Assembly (NCBI GenBank): GCA_004020365.1
Contig: SAQR01000019.1
Coordinates: forward strand, 1-64,000
Source: Mesorhizobium sp.
GTDB taxonomy: Bacteria > Pseudomonadota > Alphaproteobacteria > Rhizobiales > Rhizobiaceae
Length of the DNA stretch: 64,000 bases
Reading direction: 5' to 3'
Part shown: positions 51,790 through 60,473 of the stretch, in pieces
How the letters are laid out: each line of letters opens with the position of its first letter
How positions within the stretch are numbered: the stretch's first letter is position 1
Made by a program: the position numbers and the translations under genes
The notes under the pieces: model-generated
The model's database searches: none
Told to the model about the DNA's origin: nothing
What the model saw: only the letters and a program-made list of their open reading frames with translations

Positions 51790-53746
51790 ACCCGAACGGG
51801 CCAGCCCATCATCCATCCTTCGCCCAACGTAGCTCTGTCCCCGAAGATTCTTCTTCCCGTTTCGGCGATTAATCCCGGCGCGGATCGTAAGGCTTGGCGG
51901 CCCGTTGAGCGACGCGCTCGCGGTATCTCGCGTCGGTCCCGTTTCGGTTTTCCGGCTTGGTAAGCGTTTCGACAGGCTTCCCGAGGACGACCAGCAGCGT
52001 GTCCCATTCTTCCTGGCCGAGCGTCTTGTAGCGGTACTCCAGACCCGGCGAAGCCAGGAGCTGCTCGATCTCAGGCCGCGCGAAAGAGGCCGCAGGGCCA
52101 ATGCGGCGAAAGCCGCTTCGCACGGCATCGGTAGCCGCGGTCAGGTCGCTGAAGCCATACTTGCCCGGATCGTAGACGGAATACTCGCGCAGCAGCCGCA
52201 ACAGGTTGGGCACGGCATCGACGCCGCGGTCGCCCTGACGCTGGATCAGGCCGGTGGCAAAGCGGCTGACCGCCGGATCGGCGAGAATCGCGCGCTCTTC
52301 CGGCAGAGGATCGGCGTATGCACCTGAGGGAAGGCCGGCCAGGGCATTGATCCAGTGGCGCGCCTCCTTCTTGTCGGTGGCCGCGAGGTAGCGGCGGGCG
52401 GCGAGCCGCCGCAGATCGGCGGAGCCGCCATTGACGTGTTTGATGATCGCCCACAGCCCGTCTGACGATCGCACCCGCGGGTCCTCCAAGATGCGAACCA
52501 GCAGACGCCGGTCGTTCTCGCCGAGCGGCTGGTCGTTCGCGCGGAACGAGTCCATCCACTGATTGGCGAGCGCGAACGCGGGATCGCTCATCGGCTTACG
52601 CGGATCCTCGAGCGCTCTGGCAAGTCCCTCGCGCGTTCTCGTTTTCGCCGCTTCCATATTCACGCCGCGCGAAACGCTGGTGTGGTCGAGTAGCAGCCGG
52701 TTGACGGGAACCTCGGCGTACATCCTTCCGTCACCGAGCCGCCGACGCGCCCAGCCGAACCGGAAGTTCTCGATCCCGCCCGAAGTCCCGATCAGCAACG
52801 GCGCCGCCGGGGCAAAGATCGACAGGATCGACTGCCGCAGCAGCACCTGTTCACCGGCGTCTGTGATGGTGAGCGCCTTGCGGTGGGGTGCGGAGGGTTC
52901 GAGCGACCAATCCAGCCGTCCCGATCGGGGCTTGGCATCGGGCACGGCGGGGCCGTCCTCGATCGCGATGGTGAAGTCGGGTTCGGGGGCGTCGTCGCTT
53001 TGTAGAAGCGACTTGCCCTCTGACAGCATCAGGTTCCATTCGGCTTCCAGCGCGCGCTGAGGGGCGAGCGGATCGGAGGCATTGTAGCGCCGCTCTTCCA
53101 GCAGGCCATGCCCGATGACCTTGCTTCGTTTGCCGGGCGTCGAGTCCGGCACGACGCGATAGGTATTGGAATGACTGCGAAGGGTCTGGACGCGCACCGA
53201 AGTGACGCCCGGGGTCTTGAGCAAGGCCGCGCACAATGCATCGCAACGGCCCTCGAACGGGCGGGCGAGGAGAATGTCGCCCTTGAGCGCAATCGGTGCG
53301 CTCGACTGAATGTCCGGCTCCTCCAGGCTGGCCAGCATGCCCCTCGTCCAGGTGAGGCCTGGCTGGGGGATGGTCCAGAACAGTGCCAGCGTCGCGGCGC
53401 CCGACATGACGTTCAGAGGAACCCCTGAAAGGAAACTTCCGAGCAGCAAGCGGAACAGCGCGAAGGCGACGCCATACATGAAGGCAGTGGGCATCGACGC
53501 GAGGATGAGCCCCGGGATGATCAGGAAACTGCCGATGATGACCAGCCATGGCATTGTCAGCGCCGCGAACGCGCCGACGCCGGTGATGATCAAGTAAGTC
53601 TTCAACCACATGCGCGGATCCTTACCGCGCAGGATTCAAAAAAGTGATAAAGCTACTGTTCTCGGGTCGGTGCCGTATTTCGGAATCCGCCCGTTGACGA
53701 GTCTCGTTACGCTCACCTCAAAAAGCTGTCGATCGTCCGCCTCGGG
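51790..53746. mobile_element. 1957-bp insertion in the LacI duplicate, with 5-bp flanking repeat
   Basis: GCCCA occurs at both edges (51785-51789 and 53747-53751), where the intact gene has it once (57759-57763), as in a target-site duplication. Both ends read inward as CCCGA. The insert carries one large gene (51869-53611) and no recognisable transposase. The nature of the element is an inference. Confidence 0.5.
51869..53611 (-). CDS. Hypothetical membrane-anchored protein, 580 residues
   Basis: I do not recognise a family. Residues about 1-90 hold three hydrophobic segments (LIITGVGAFAALTMPWLVIIG, LIIPGLILASM, FALFRLLLGSFLSG), followed by a large soluble region. Residues about 120-135 (GRCDALCAALLKTPGVTSV) contain two Cys. 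The C-terminal part (about 350-520) is helix-rich and HEAT-like (LLVRILEDPRV, LRRLAARRYLAA, AVPNLLRLLREYS), and the tail is very basic. It is the only gene in the 1957-bp insertion. The N-terminal anchor suggests the inner membrane. Confidence 0.72.
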   Translation of the reverse strand: MWLKTYLIITGVGAFAALTMPWLVIIGSFLIIPGLILASMPTAFMYGVAFALFRLLLGSFLSGVPLNVMSGAATLALFWTIPQPGLTWTRGMLASLEEPDIQSSAPIALKGDILLARPFEGRCDALCAALLKTPGVTSVRVQTLRSHSNTYRVVPDSTPGKRSKVIGHGLLEERRYNASDPLAPQRALEAEWNLMLSEGKSLLQSDDAPEPDFTIAIEDGPAVPDAKPRSGRLDWSLEPSAPHRKALTITDAGEQVLLRQSILSIFAPAAPLLIGTSGGIENFRFGWARRRLGDGRMYAEVPVNRLLLDHTSVSRGVNMEAAKTRTREGLARALEDPRKPMSDPAFALANQWMDSFRANDQPLGENDRRLLVRILEDPRVRSSDGLWAIIKHVNGGSADLRRLAARRYLAATDKKEARHWINALAGLPSGAYADPLPEERAILADPAVSRFATGLIQRQGDRGVDAVPNLLRLLREYSVYDPGKYGFSDLTAATDAVRSGFRRIGPAASFARPEIEQLLASPGLEYRYKTLGQEEWDTLLVVLGKPVETLTKPENRNGTDARYRERVAQRAAKPYDPRRD

Positions 53747-54188
53747 GCCCAGCACCGAGCGGGCGAGTTCGGCGCCGGCCAGCCGGAAGTTCTCGTTGAC
53801 CACCAGCAATTCCCTGCGGAACAGGTGCAGCAGGTCGGACGACTGCTTGGACACCACGTCGACGTCCCGGCCGAGCTTGAGGCCGGCGTCCTCGATGCCG
53901 GCGACGATGGCGAGTGTCGCGGCAGCGGCACTGCTGACGAAACCGTCCGGCCTGACGTCGCGGCGCATCATCTGCGCGGTCCTCATCCGGATCTGCTCGA
54001 TCGAATGGTCGACTGATACGGTGTTGAACGGGATCTCGCTGGCGCCGACCTCGCTCAGCGCATCGGTGAAGCCGTTCAGCGTATGACTGTGGTAGGTCAG
54101 CTCGACTGGAGGCGCCAGCAGAGCCAGCCTGCGGCGGCCGATGCCGGCCAGGTGGCGCACAGCCTCGGTGGCGAACGCGTAATTGTCG
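53747..54188 (-). pseudogene. LacI-family gene fragment, middle part (left duplicate)
   Basis: 442 bp about 98 percent identical by eye to 57759-58200 of the intact LacI gene: YAFATEAVRHLAGIGRRRL through LVVNENFRLAGAELARSVLG. It lacks the helix-turn-helix and continues after SVLG into unrelated insert DNA. It therefore cannot make a functional repressor. With 51706-51789 it is a 5'-truncated gene copy split by an insertion. Confidence 0.88.
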
Positions 54189-54276
54189 GACTGAAGCAAC
54201 GCAGAATTTTCCACTTTGAGGCGAAGTAATTCTCAACTATGGTCCGCCAGGCTTTTGGCACGGGGGGATATTGCCG

Positions 54277-54936
54277 ATGGTTTTATCACGCAGGGGTGTC
54301 GTGCTCGGCGGCCTGGCGCTGGTCGCGGTGGGTGCAACCAGCAACATTGCTCAAGCCGCGGCGGCAAAATCCTTTTTTGCCGGTACCGCCAGCGACAACA
54401 ATTTTGTCTATCGCAAGACCAACTTCGCCAAGATCGACAAGAGATGGCATCGCCAGATCGTCAAGTATTTCAGTAGCGAGCCGGTCGGCACCGTCGTGGT
54501 CGATACCCGTCACCACTTCCTCTACGTCATCATGGAAAACAAGACCGCCATCCGCTACGGCGTCGGCGTCGGCAAGGACGGCTTCAAATGGTACGGCCGC
54601 GCGACGATCGACCGCCGCGCGCTGTGGCCGCAATGGGTCCCGCCCCCCGAAATGCGTAAGCGCAAGCCGGACCTACCGCACATGGTCGCAGGCGGCGCGT
54701 CCAACAATCCGCTCGGGCCGCGCGCGCTCTATCTGCACCGCAACGGCGCCGACACCGGCTACCGCCTGCATGGCACGCTGGAGCCATGGAGCATCGGCAC
54801 CGACGCTTCCAGTGGCTGCATCCGCATGTTCCCGGAAGACATCATCGACCTCTACCAGCGCTGCCCGATCGGCACAGCGGTGCAGGTCCTGCCGCACATA
54901 GCCGACCAGGCGCCCGCTTCCACCACTGTCGAATGA
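54277..54936 (+). CDS. L,D-transpeptidase (YkuD family)
   Basis: A 219-residue periplasmic enzyme that crosslinks peptidoglycan or attaches proteins to it. The leader has LSRRGVVLGGLALVAVGA (Tat-like) ending AQAA near 31. The YkuD domain (about 75-210) has GTVVVDTRHHFLYVI at its start and the catalytic motif HGTLEPWSIGTDASSGCIRM with His and Cys (about 168-187). ATG 54277 is chosen over a TTG two codons upstream. It is followed 10 bp later by an OmpA-like lipoprotein gene, suggesting a shared envelope role. Confidence 0.92.
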   Translation: MVLSRRGVVLGGLALVAVGATSNIAQAAAAKSFFAGTASDNNFVYRKTNFAKIDKRWHRQIVKYFSSEPVGTVVVDTRHHFLYVIMENKTAIRYGVGVGKDGFKWYGRATIDRRALWPQWVPPPEMRKRKPDLPHMVAGGASNNPLGPRALYLHRNGADTGYRLHGTLEPWSIGTDASSGCIRMFPEDIIDLYQRCPIGTAVQVLPHIADQAPASTTVE

Positions 54937-54946
54937 TTGGCGCCTC

Positions 54947-55459
54947 ATGAACCGCATGATTGAAAACACGCGCCGGCTGCTCGCCGCCGGCCTGCTGGTG
55001 CTGGTCGCATCCTGCTCGACCAGCAACACGCTGGCCCCTTCCACGCCCGACATCACCAACACCGAGGTTGCCGGCTTCCAGAACGTGCAGCCAGGCAGCG
55101 AGGAAGATTTTATCCTCAATGTCGGCCGCCGCACCTATTTCACGCAAGGTTCGGCCGCGCTCGATTCTGTCGCCGAGGCCACCCTCGACACCCAGATCGC
55201 CTGGTTAGCAAAGCATCCGCGCTGGCTGCTCAAGCTGCAGGGTTTCGCCGACGATCCCGGCGCAAGTGAAATGGCGCTGTCGCAGCAGCGCGCCGATGCG
55301 GTGATAGACTACCTCGCCGCCGGCGGCATAGACCGCAACCGCATGTGGGCCAAGGGCTATGGCAAGGACAGGCTCGTCCGCGACTGCCCCGACACCGCCT
55401 GCAGGTCGCAGAACCGCCGCGTTGTGTCTAATTTGCGCGACGAGAGGGACGAGCCGTAG
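54947..55459 (+). CDS. OmpA-family lipoprotein (Pal-like)
   Basis: A 170-residue protein with a lipobox LVASC, the lipidated Cys lying near residue 23. An OmpA-like peptidoglycan-binding domain follows (about 55-165): RTYFTQGSAALDSVAEATL, LKLQGFADDPGASEMALSQQRADAV (parts) and GYGKDRLV with NRRVV at the end. Pal-like proteins tie the outer membrane to peptidoglycan. The usual DxxG metal-binding pattern reads GFADDPG here. It lies 10 bp after the L,D-transpeptidase gene. The 271 bp that follow contain no gene I can support. Confidence 0.9.
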   Translation: MNRMIENTRRLLAAGLLVLVASCSTSNTLAPSTPDITNTEVAGFQNVQPGSEEDFILNVGRRTYFTQGSAALDSVAEATLDTQIAWLAKHPRWLLKLQGFADDPGASEMALSQQRADAVIDYLAAGGIDRNRMWAKGYGKDRLVRDCPDTACRSQNRRVVSNLRDERDEP

Positions 55460-55730
55460 GGGGCTGCTGTTCTGCTTTTGACCCAACGCTGTTGGTTCGC
55501 AATGCGCCTGATAACGGTTATTAGGCCGGCCATATCCACGCCGAAAGTGGACGAAGCTCCACAGACCGCCGACAGCTTTGTGTTCAAACGACACGAACGG
55601 ACCTAGCGTGGTGGAGACATTTGGGTGGCGGACGCCCCACCCATACCAATTGGACGGAACTTCGGGTATCGTTCTCTACTGAATTGTCCGACGCCTCGTC
55701 GGTCGCTTTTGTGGGGCCAAAGCCGCTCCC

Positions 55731-57500
55731 ATGCGTCGATCGCTGTTCCGGAAATACTTTCTGGTTTTGTTTGCGGCGGTCGTTTTTCCGATGGCTGCTA
55801 GTGGCATCAGCGACACGTGGTTCAGCTATGTCGACCAGCGTGCGATCCTCAGTGCCCTGCTGCGGTCCGAGGCAACATCGGCGGCTGAGAAAATTGAGAG
55901 CTTTCTTGACGGCATCAAGGTTCCGCTCGGCTCCACGGTCCCCCAGGACGGGACCATGGCCAGCGTGAAACAGCTTCGGCTCCTTGTCGTACGAGCGATG
56001 TACCAGGTCCCGGGGATTCTCAGCATCAGTCTTGTCGATGATGCTGGCGCGGAGCGGCTGCACATCTCTCGCACTGGCTCAAACAGGACGGAAGGCAGGG
56101 CGGATCGATCAGGCGATCCTGCTGTCGTGGGCGCCAGGACCGCGAAGGTCTGGTACAGCCCAGTCATTTATCGCCAGGGTTCCGAACCATCCATAACTAT
56201 GGCGATGGCCAATTACGACGATACAGTCGTCGTCAAAACGGTCATCGCCGAAATCAGTCTGAAGCCTGTCTGGCTCATCGTTTCTGAAATCCGCGTGGGC
56301 CGCAGCGGCCAGGCACTTGTCGTCGACCAGACTGGCCACCTCATCGCTCACCCCGCGATCAGCAAAGTGATGCAGGGCGCCGACGAGAAAGCAGCTTTGG
56401 CCCTGCGCGGATTGCGGGATGCGATCGCCGCCGCGGGCGGCACTGCGGTTGCAAACCGCAACGCCGAGAATGAACGCGTTGTGACCGCTGGCGCGCCCGT
56501 TGCCGCGGCCGGATGGACGGTATTTGTCGAGCAGTCGCAGGCAGAGGCTTTTGCACCCCTATACGCGTCATTGTGGCGGATCGGCGGGTTGTTCCTCGCC
56601 GCCACAGTCCTTGCGGCGGTACTCGCCTATTGGCTTGCCAGACGGATGAGCGGGCCCATCCGATTGCTGGAAGAAGGCGCCCTCAAGATCGGTGCCGGGC
56701 AATTCGATCATCGGATCAACATTGTCAGTGGAGACGAACTCGAGCGGCTGGCTGCGCGGTTCAACCAAATGGCGCAGGAACTCGCCATATCGCGGGACCG
56801 CGCTGAGCGAATGATGCGTTTGAAGCGCTTCCTGGCACCACAGGTGGCGGAGCTCGTAGAAAAAGCTGGCGACGAAAGAATGCTCGCCGGACAACGCGCG
56901 GAAGTGGTCGCTGTTTTTTGCGATTTGCGTGGCTTCACCGCATTTTCGGCGCACGCTGCGCCTGAGGACATCATGCAGCTCTTGCGTGAGTACTACGAGG
57001 CGCTCGGCGCGATCATCACTCGGTATGAGGTGACGCTGACCAGTTTTTCGGCGGATGGATTGATGATTCTCGTCAACGCCCCGGTTCCATGTGAAGAGCC
57101 GGCGCTTCATGCCGTAAAAATGGCTGTCGACATGCAGGAGGCAATTCAAGGACTCATATCTGGGTGGCGGCAGCGTGGCTATCAGATTGGCTTCGGCATG
57201 GGGCTGGCGATGGGGTGGGCAACGGTGGGTCGCATTGGTTACGAAGCCCGCGTTGACTACACCGCGATCGGCAATGTCGTTAACCTAGCGTCGCAGCTGT
57301 GTTCGTCCGCTGAGGATCGGCAAATACTCATCGATTATTCCGTAGCGCGCCATCTGCATGACAAAATACCGCTCGTCGACCTCGGCACCCGCCAACTCAA
57401 AGGCCTCGACGGGCTCGTTCGCGCCTTTAATGTCGAGACGAAGGACAGACCGGATTTGGCTTCCAATCCGAATGGTGCGCCGCGCAAGGCTAGGCTCTAA
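55731..57500 (+). CDS. Class III cyclase with extracytoplasmic Cache and HAMP domains
   Basis: A 589-residue receptor. TM1 is about 9-28, a periplasmic dCache-like sensor about 30-285, TM2 about 285-307 and HAMP about 308-360 (RRMSGPIRLLEEGALKIGAG). The cyclase domain is about 385-560. Metal aspartates are present (VFCDLRGF, FSADGLMI). The catalytic segment reads GNVVNLASQLC, with Gln where the transition-state Arg of VNxAxR is expected, so activity may be reduced or absent. It sits between the two LacI-gene copies, 230 bp after the OmpA gene. Substrate base not determinable. Confidence 0.9.
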   Translation: MRRSLFRKYFLVLFAAVVFPMAASGISDTWFSYVDQRAILSALLRSEATSAAEKIESFLDGIKVPLGSTVPQDGTMASVKQLRLLVVRAMYQVPGILSISLVDDAGAERLHISRTGSNRTEGRADRSGDPAVVGARTAKVWYSPVIYRQGSEPSITMAMANYDDTVVVKTVIAEISLKPVWLIVSEIRVGRSGQALVVDQTGHLIAHPAISKVMQGADEKAALALRGLRDAIAAAGGTAVANRNAENERVVTAGAPVAAAGWTVFVEQSQAEAFAPLYASLWRIGGLFLAATVLAAVLAYWLARRMSGPIRLLEEGALKIGAGQFDHRINIVSGDELERLAARFNQMAQELAISRDRAERMMRLKRFLAPQVAELVEKAGDERMLAGQRAEVVAVFCDLRGFTAFSAHAAPEDIMQLLREYYEALGAIITRYEVTLTSFSADGLMILVNAPVPCEEPALHAVKMAVDMQEAIQGLISGWRQRGYQIGFGMGLAMGWATVGRIGYEARVDYTAIGNVVNLASQLCSSAEDRQILIDYSVARHLHDKIPLVDLGTRQLKGLDGLVRAFNVETKDRPDLASNPNGAPRKARL

Positions 57501-57677
57501 GCTTGGTGTCCGCTTCCCTTTGGCAAACACGAGCTACCAGTCTGCTTTCCGGTCCCAAGGCTGCCAGTCAGCAGTGCGCATTTTGCCGCCAAGTGGACTC
57601 GCTTGGCGTCGCAGATATGCGCGCTAAGACAAAATAGATGGAGCGGGATGCCCAGTTCAATTTGAACGCATCCCGCT

Positions 57678-58721
57678 CTAATCGGGAGGGCGATAGGCCA
57701 GAACCCCGGTCGGCTTGCTCAGGCTCCGCAAGGACCCAGGTGTTGCGCCGCCGATCCAGCCCAGCACCGAGCGGGCGAGCTCGGCGCCGGCCAGCCGGAA
57801 GTTCTCGTTGACCACCAGCAATTCCCTGCGGAACAGGTGCAGCAGGTCGGACGACTGCTTGGACACCACGTCGACATCCCGGCCGAGCTTGAGGCCGGCG
57901 TCCTCGATGCCGGCAACGATGGCGAGTGTCGCGGCAGCGGCACTGCTGACGAAACCGTCCGGCCTGACGTCGCGGCGCATCAGCTGCGCGGTCCTCATCC
58001 TGATCTGCTCGATTGAATGGTCGACCGATACGGTGTTGAACGGGATCTCACTGGCGCCGACCTCGCTCAGCGCATCGGTGAAGCCGTTCAGCGTATGACT
58101 GTGGTAGGTCAGCTCGACTGGAGGCGCCAGCAGAGCCAGCCTGCGGCGGCCGATGCCGGCCAGGTGGCGCACAGCCTCGGTGGCGAACGCATAATTGTCG
58201 AAATCATGATAGGGGTGGATCAGCCCCATATCGGTGCGGCCATGCGTGGCAAAGGGGATACCACGCTCCAGCATGTAACGGGCCCTGGGGTCATTCGGCT
58301 GGGTGCGCGAAATGATGACGCCGTCGGCGGAGCCGGTCTCCACCAGATAACGTATCGGGTCCAGAGGGTCCTGAGAGCGTGAATAGGGCGTGACGATCAG
58401 GTGATAGGGTGTGTCGGCGATGACTTCCGAAACGCCGTAGATGATATCAGAGACAAAGCTCATGATCTCGCGCTCGGTGTTGAGCACCAGGCTGATGACG
58501 TTGGTCTTGCCCGTCCGCAGGCGCACACCTGCACGGTTGGGGCGGTAACCGATCTGCTTGGCGACGAGCTGGACGCGTCGCCTGGTTTCGGCGCCGATCT
58601 CGGGCGCGTCCTTCAGCGCCCGCGACACGGTGGTGACGCCGAGGCCGGTCATGAAGGCAAGCGTCTTCAATGTCGGCCGGCCCGAGGCCTCGTCGTCCTT
58701 TTCCGTCTGATCTCTGTCCAT
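57678..58721 (-). CDS. LacI-family transcriptional regulator
   Basis: A 347-residue repressor. The HTH region is TLKTLAFMTGLGVTTVSRALKD (in part, about 18-40), followed by the hinge (RVQLVAKQIGYRPNRAGVRLRTG, shortened) and a sugar-binding effector domain through SVLGWIGGATPG at the C-terminus. Divergent from the MalFGK-type importer at 59108 and so its likely repressor. Two copies of a CTGWAACGTTWCAG operator flank the intergenic space. The 3' half is duplicated at 53747-54188 and 51706-51789. The C-terminus encoded here matches the detached fragment, supporting it as the natural end. Confidence 0.93.
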   Translation of the reverse strand: MDRDQTEKDDEASGRPTLKTLAFMTGLGVTTVSRALKDAPEIGAETRRRVQLVAKQIGYRPNRAGVRLRTGKTNVISLVLNTEREIMSFVSDIIYGVSEVIADTPYHLIVTPYSRSQDPLDPIRYLVETGSADGVIISRTQPNDPRARYMLERGIPFATHGRTDMGLIHPYHDFDNYAFATEAVRHLAGIGRRRLALLAPPVELTYHSHTLNGFTDALSEVGASEIPFNTVSVDHSIEQIRMRTAQLMRRDVRPDGFVSSAAAATLAIVAGIEDAGLKLGRDVDVVSKQSSDLLHLFRRELLVVNENFRLAGAELARSVLGWIGGATPGSLRSLSKPTGVLAYRPPD

Positions 58722-58782
58722 TCATCCCGCCCGTCAGGCGCATAGCAGTTGCCGTGCAGGTCGGCAATCCTGATGAACACCC

Positions 58783-58810
58783 TATATACTGAAACGTTAC
58801 AGATTGTCAC
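58783..58810 (-). promoter_or_regulatory. lacI-type gene promoter with operator in the spacer
   Basis: Minus-strand -35 GTGACA (58805-58810), 16-bp spacer and -10 TATATA (58783-58788). The spacer contains CTGTAACGTTTCAG (58789-58802, minus-strand reading). This indicates autorepression by the LacI protein. Confidence 0.7.
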
Positions 58811-59075
58811 TTGTCATCGCGCAGCGGCCAGTAAAAGCTGGCCTGGATGAGCGGCGCTCCGTTCGACGCAAAGTCGGTGTGCGTCGGCAAGGACCTTGCC
58901 CGCTGAGCAAGGTTTTGCCGAGTTTCACGCATTGTGGCATCATTTTTGCAATGCAGCCAGTCTTGCTGCGGCGCAGCGGACGGACGTCGCACGGCGGGTC
59001 TGTTCGCGGCTCGAAAAAATGCCGACCTGCTCCTGTTCGGGGTTGCGCGCTTCCAACAATTGCCTTATCGAAAAT

Positions 59076-59089
59076 CTGTAACGTTTCAG
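59076..59089 (+). promoter_or_regulatory. LacI-family operator before the sugar importer
   Basis: CTGTAACGTTTCAG, the exact reverse complement of the plus-strand site at 58789-58802. It lies 18 bp before the importer start codon. A weak promoter, TTGCGC (59043-59048), 17 bp, TATCGA (59066-59071), lies just upstream. Confidence 0.7.
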
Positions 59090-59107
59090 ATTCTGGGAGG
59101 AGCCGAA

Positions 59108-60346
59108 ATGCGATACCAATTCATGACCGCTGCGTTGGCGGTGACAACCGCGCTGCCATTCGCCGGCCCGGCGGCAGCGACGGATCTGGAAGTCACCCAT
59201 TGGTGGACTTCGGGCGGCGAGGCGGCGGCGGTCGCCGAATTCGCCAAGGCATTCGACGCGACGGGCAATCATTGGGTCGACGGCGCCATCGCCGGCTCCG
59301 GCGGCACCGCGCGGCCGATCATGATCAGCCGCATCACTGGCGGCGACCCTATGGGCGCCACCCAGTTCAACCACGGACGGCAAGCGGAAGAATTGGTGCA
59401 GGCCGGTCTGATGCGCGATTTGACCGAGCTCGCCACCAGGGACAAGTGGGCGGAAATCGTTCAGCCGAAGAGCCTGCTCGACGGCTGTACCCTCGACGGC
59501 AAGATCTATTGCGTGCCGGTCAACATCCACTCCTGGCAGTGGCTGTGGCTGTCGAACGCGGCCTTCGAAAAGGCCGGTGTGCCGGTGCCGAAGAATTGGA
59601 ATGAATATGTCGCAGCCGCCCCTGCGCTGGAGAAGGCAGGCATCATACCGCTGGCGGTCGGCGGGCAGCCCTGGCAAGCCTCGGGCGCCTTCGACGTGCT
59701 GCTTACGGCGGTCGGCGGCACGGACGCTTTCTTGAAGGTCTATCGCGACAAGGATGCCGAATTCGCCGCCGGGCCCGAAGTCGCCAAGGTGTTCAAGGCC
59801 GCCGACGATGCCCGCAAGATGGCGAAGAACACCAATGTGCAGGACTGGAACCAGGCCACCAATCTCGTCATCTCCGGCAAGGCCGGCGGCCAGATCATGG
59901 GCGACTGGGCGCAGGGCGAGTTCCAGGTTGCCGGGCAGACCGCCGGCAAGGACTATACGTGCCTTCCCGGCCTTGGCCTGAACGAGGTCATCGCCACCGG
60001 CGGCGATGCCTTCTACTTCCCGCTGCTGCAGGACGCTGAAAAGTCCAAGGCGCAGGAGGCGCTGGCCAAAACGCTGCTCGATCCCAAGACCCAGGTCGCC
60101 TTCAACCTCAAGAAGGGTTCGCTGCCGGTGCGCGGCGATATCGACCTCAAGGCGGCGAACGACTGCATGAAGAAAGGGCTGGAAATCCTGGCCAAGGGCA
60201 GCGTCATGCCGTGGACGGACCAGCTGCTGTCGCAGGACACCCAAAAGCAGAAGGAGGACCTTTTCTCCGAGTTCTTCGCCAAGCCGGACATGACCGTGGA
60301 GGAGGCGCAAAAGCGCTTCGCCGAAATCGTCGCCTCAGCGGACTGA
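59108..60346 (+). CDS. Sugar ABC transporter substrate-binding protein (family 1, MalE-like)
   Basis: A 412-residue periplasmic receptor with a signal peptide (about 1-24, ending AAATD). The mature start LEVTHWWTSGGEAAAVAEFAKAF (in part) is typical of family 1 oligosaccharide receptors. An aromatic-rich segment (HSWQWLWLSN, about 139-148) and MGDWAQGEF contribute to sugar stacking. GGGAGGAGCCGAA precedes ATG 59108, which excludes the upstream frame extension. First gene of a MalFGK-like operon; ligand probably a di- or oligosaccridic sugar such as a glucoside. Confidence 0.93.
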   Translation: MRYQFMTAALAVTTALPFAGPAAATDLEVTHWWTSGGEAAAVAEFAKAFDATGNHWVDGAIAGSGGTARPIMISRITGGDPMGATQFNHGRQAEELVQAGLMRDLTELATRDKWAEIVQPKSLLDGCTLDGKIYCVPVNIHSWQWLWLSNAAFEKAGVPVPKNWNEYVAAAPALEKAGIIPLAVGGQPWQASGAFDVLLTAVGGTDAFLKVYRDKDAEFAAGPEVAKVFKAADDARKMAKNTNVQDWNQATNLVISGKAGGQIMGDWAQGEFQVAGQTAGKDYTCLPGLGLNEVIATGGDAFYFPLLQDAEKSKAQEALAKTLLDPKTQVAFNLKKGSLPVRGDIDLKAANDCMKKGLEILAKGSVMPWTDQLLSQDTQKQKEDLFSEFFAKPDMTVEEAQKRFAEIVASAD

Positions 60347-60363
60347 CGATCGACGAACCGATC

Positions 60364-60449
60364 GCTCCCGGCCCGCCGCGGGGCCGGGAGCTCAGGGTCA
60401 AGGCCCTGACCCTTCGGCCTTGACCCTTCGGCCCTGACCCTTTGGCCTT
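60364..60449 (+). repeat. Intercistronic hairpin and 14-bp tandem repeats after the receptor gene
   Basis: A perfect 11-bp stem (GCTCCCGGCCC / GGGCCGGGAGC, 6-nt loop) at 60364-60391 is followed by three copies of GGCC(C/T)TGACCCTT(C/T) at 60402-60443 and a partial fourth. AGGGTCA at 60394 can pair with TGACCCT. No T-run. Probably an mRNA 3'-end stabiliser between the highly expressed receptor gene and the permease genes. Confidence 0.7.
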
Positions 60450-60473
60450 ACCCGATCCAGTCCGGCTGTGCAG

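Noticed and set aside
53636-54214. A second functional LacI-type regulator
   Set aside because: It lacks the DNA-binding domain and runs into insert DNA at its 3' end, so it is a fragment.
58940-60310. A 456-codon minus-strand open frame over the MalE-like gene
   Set aside because: Shadow frame; the plus strand encodes a well-formed receptor with a signal peptide and ribosome site.
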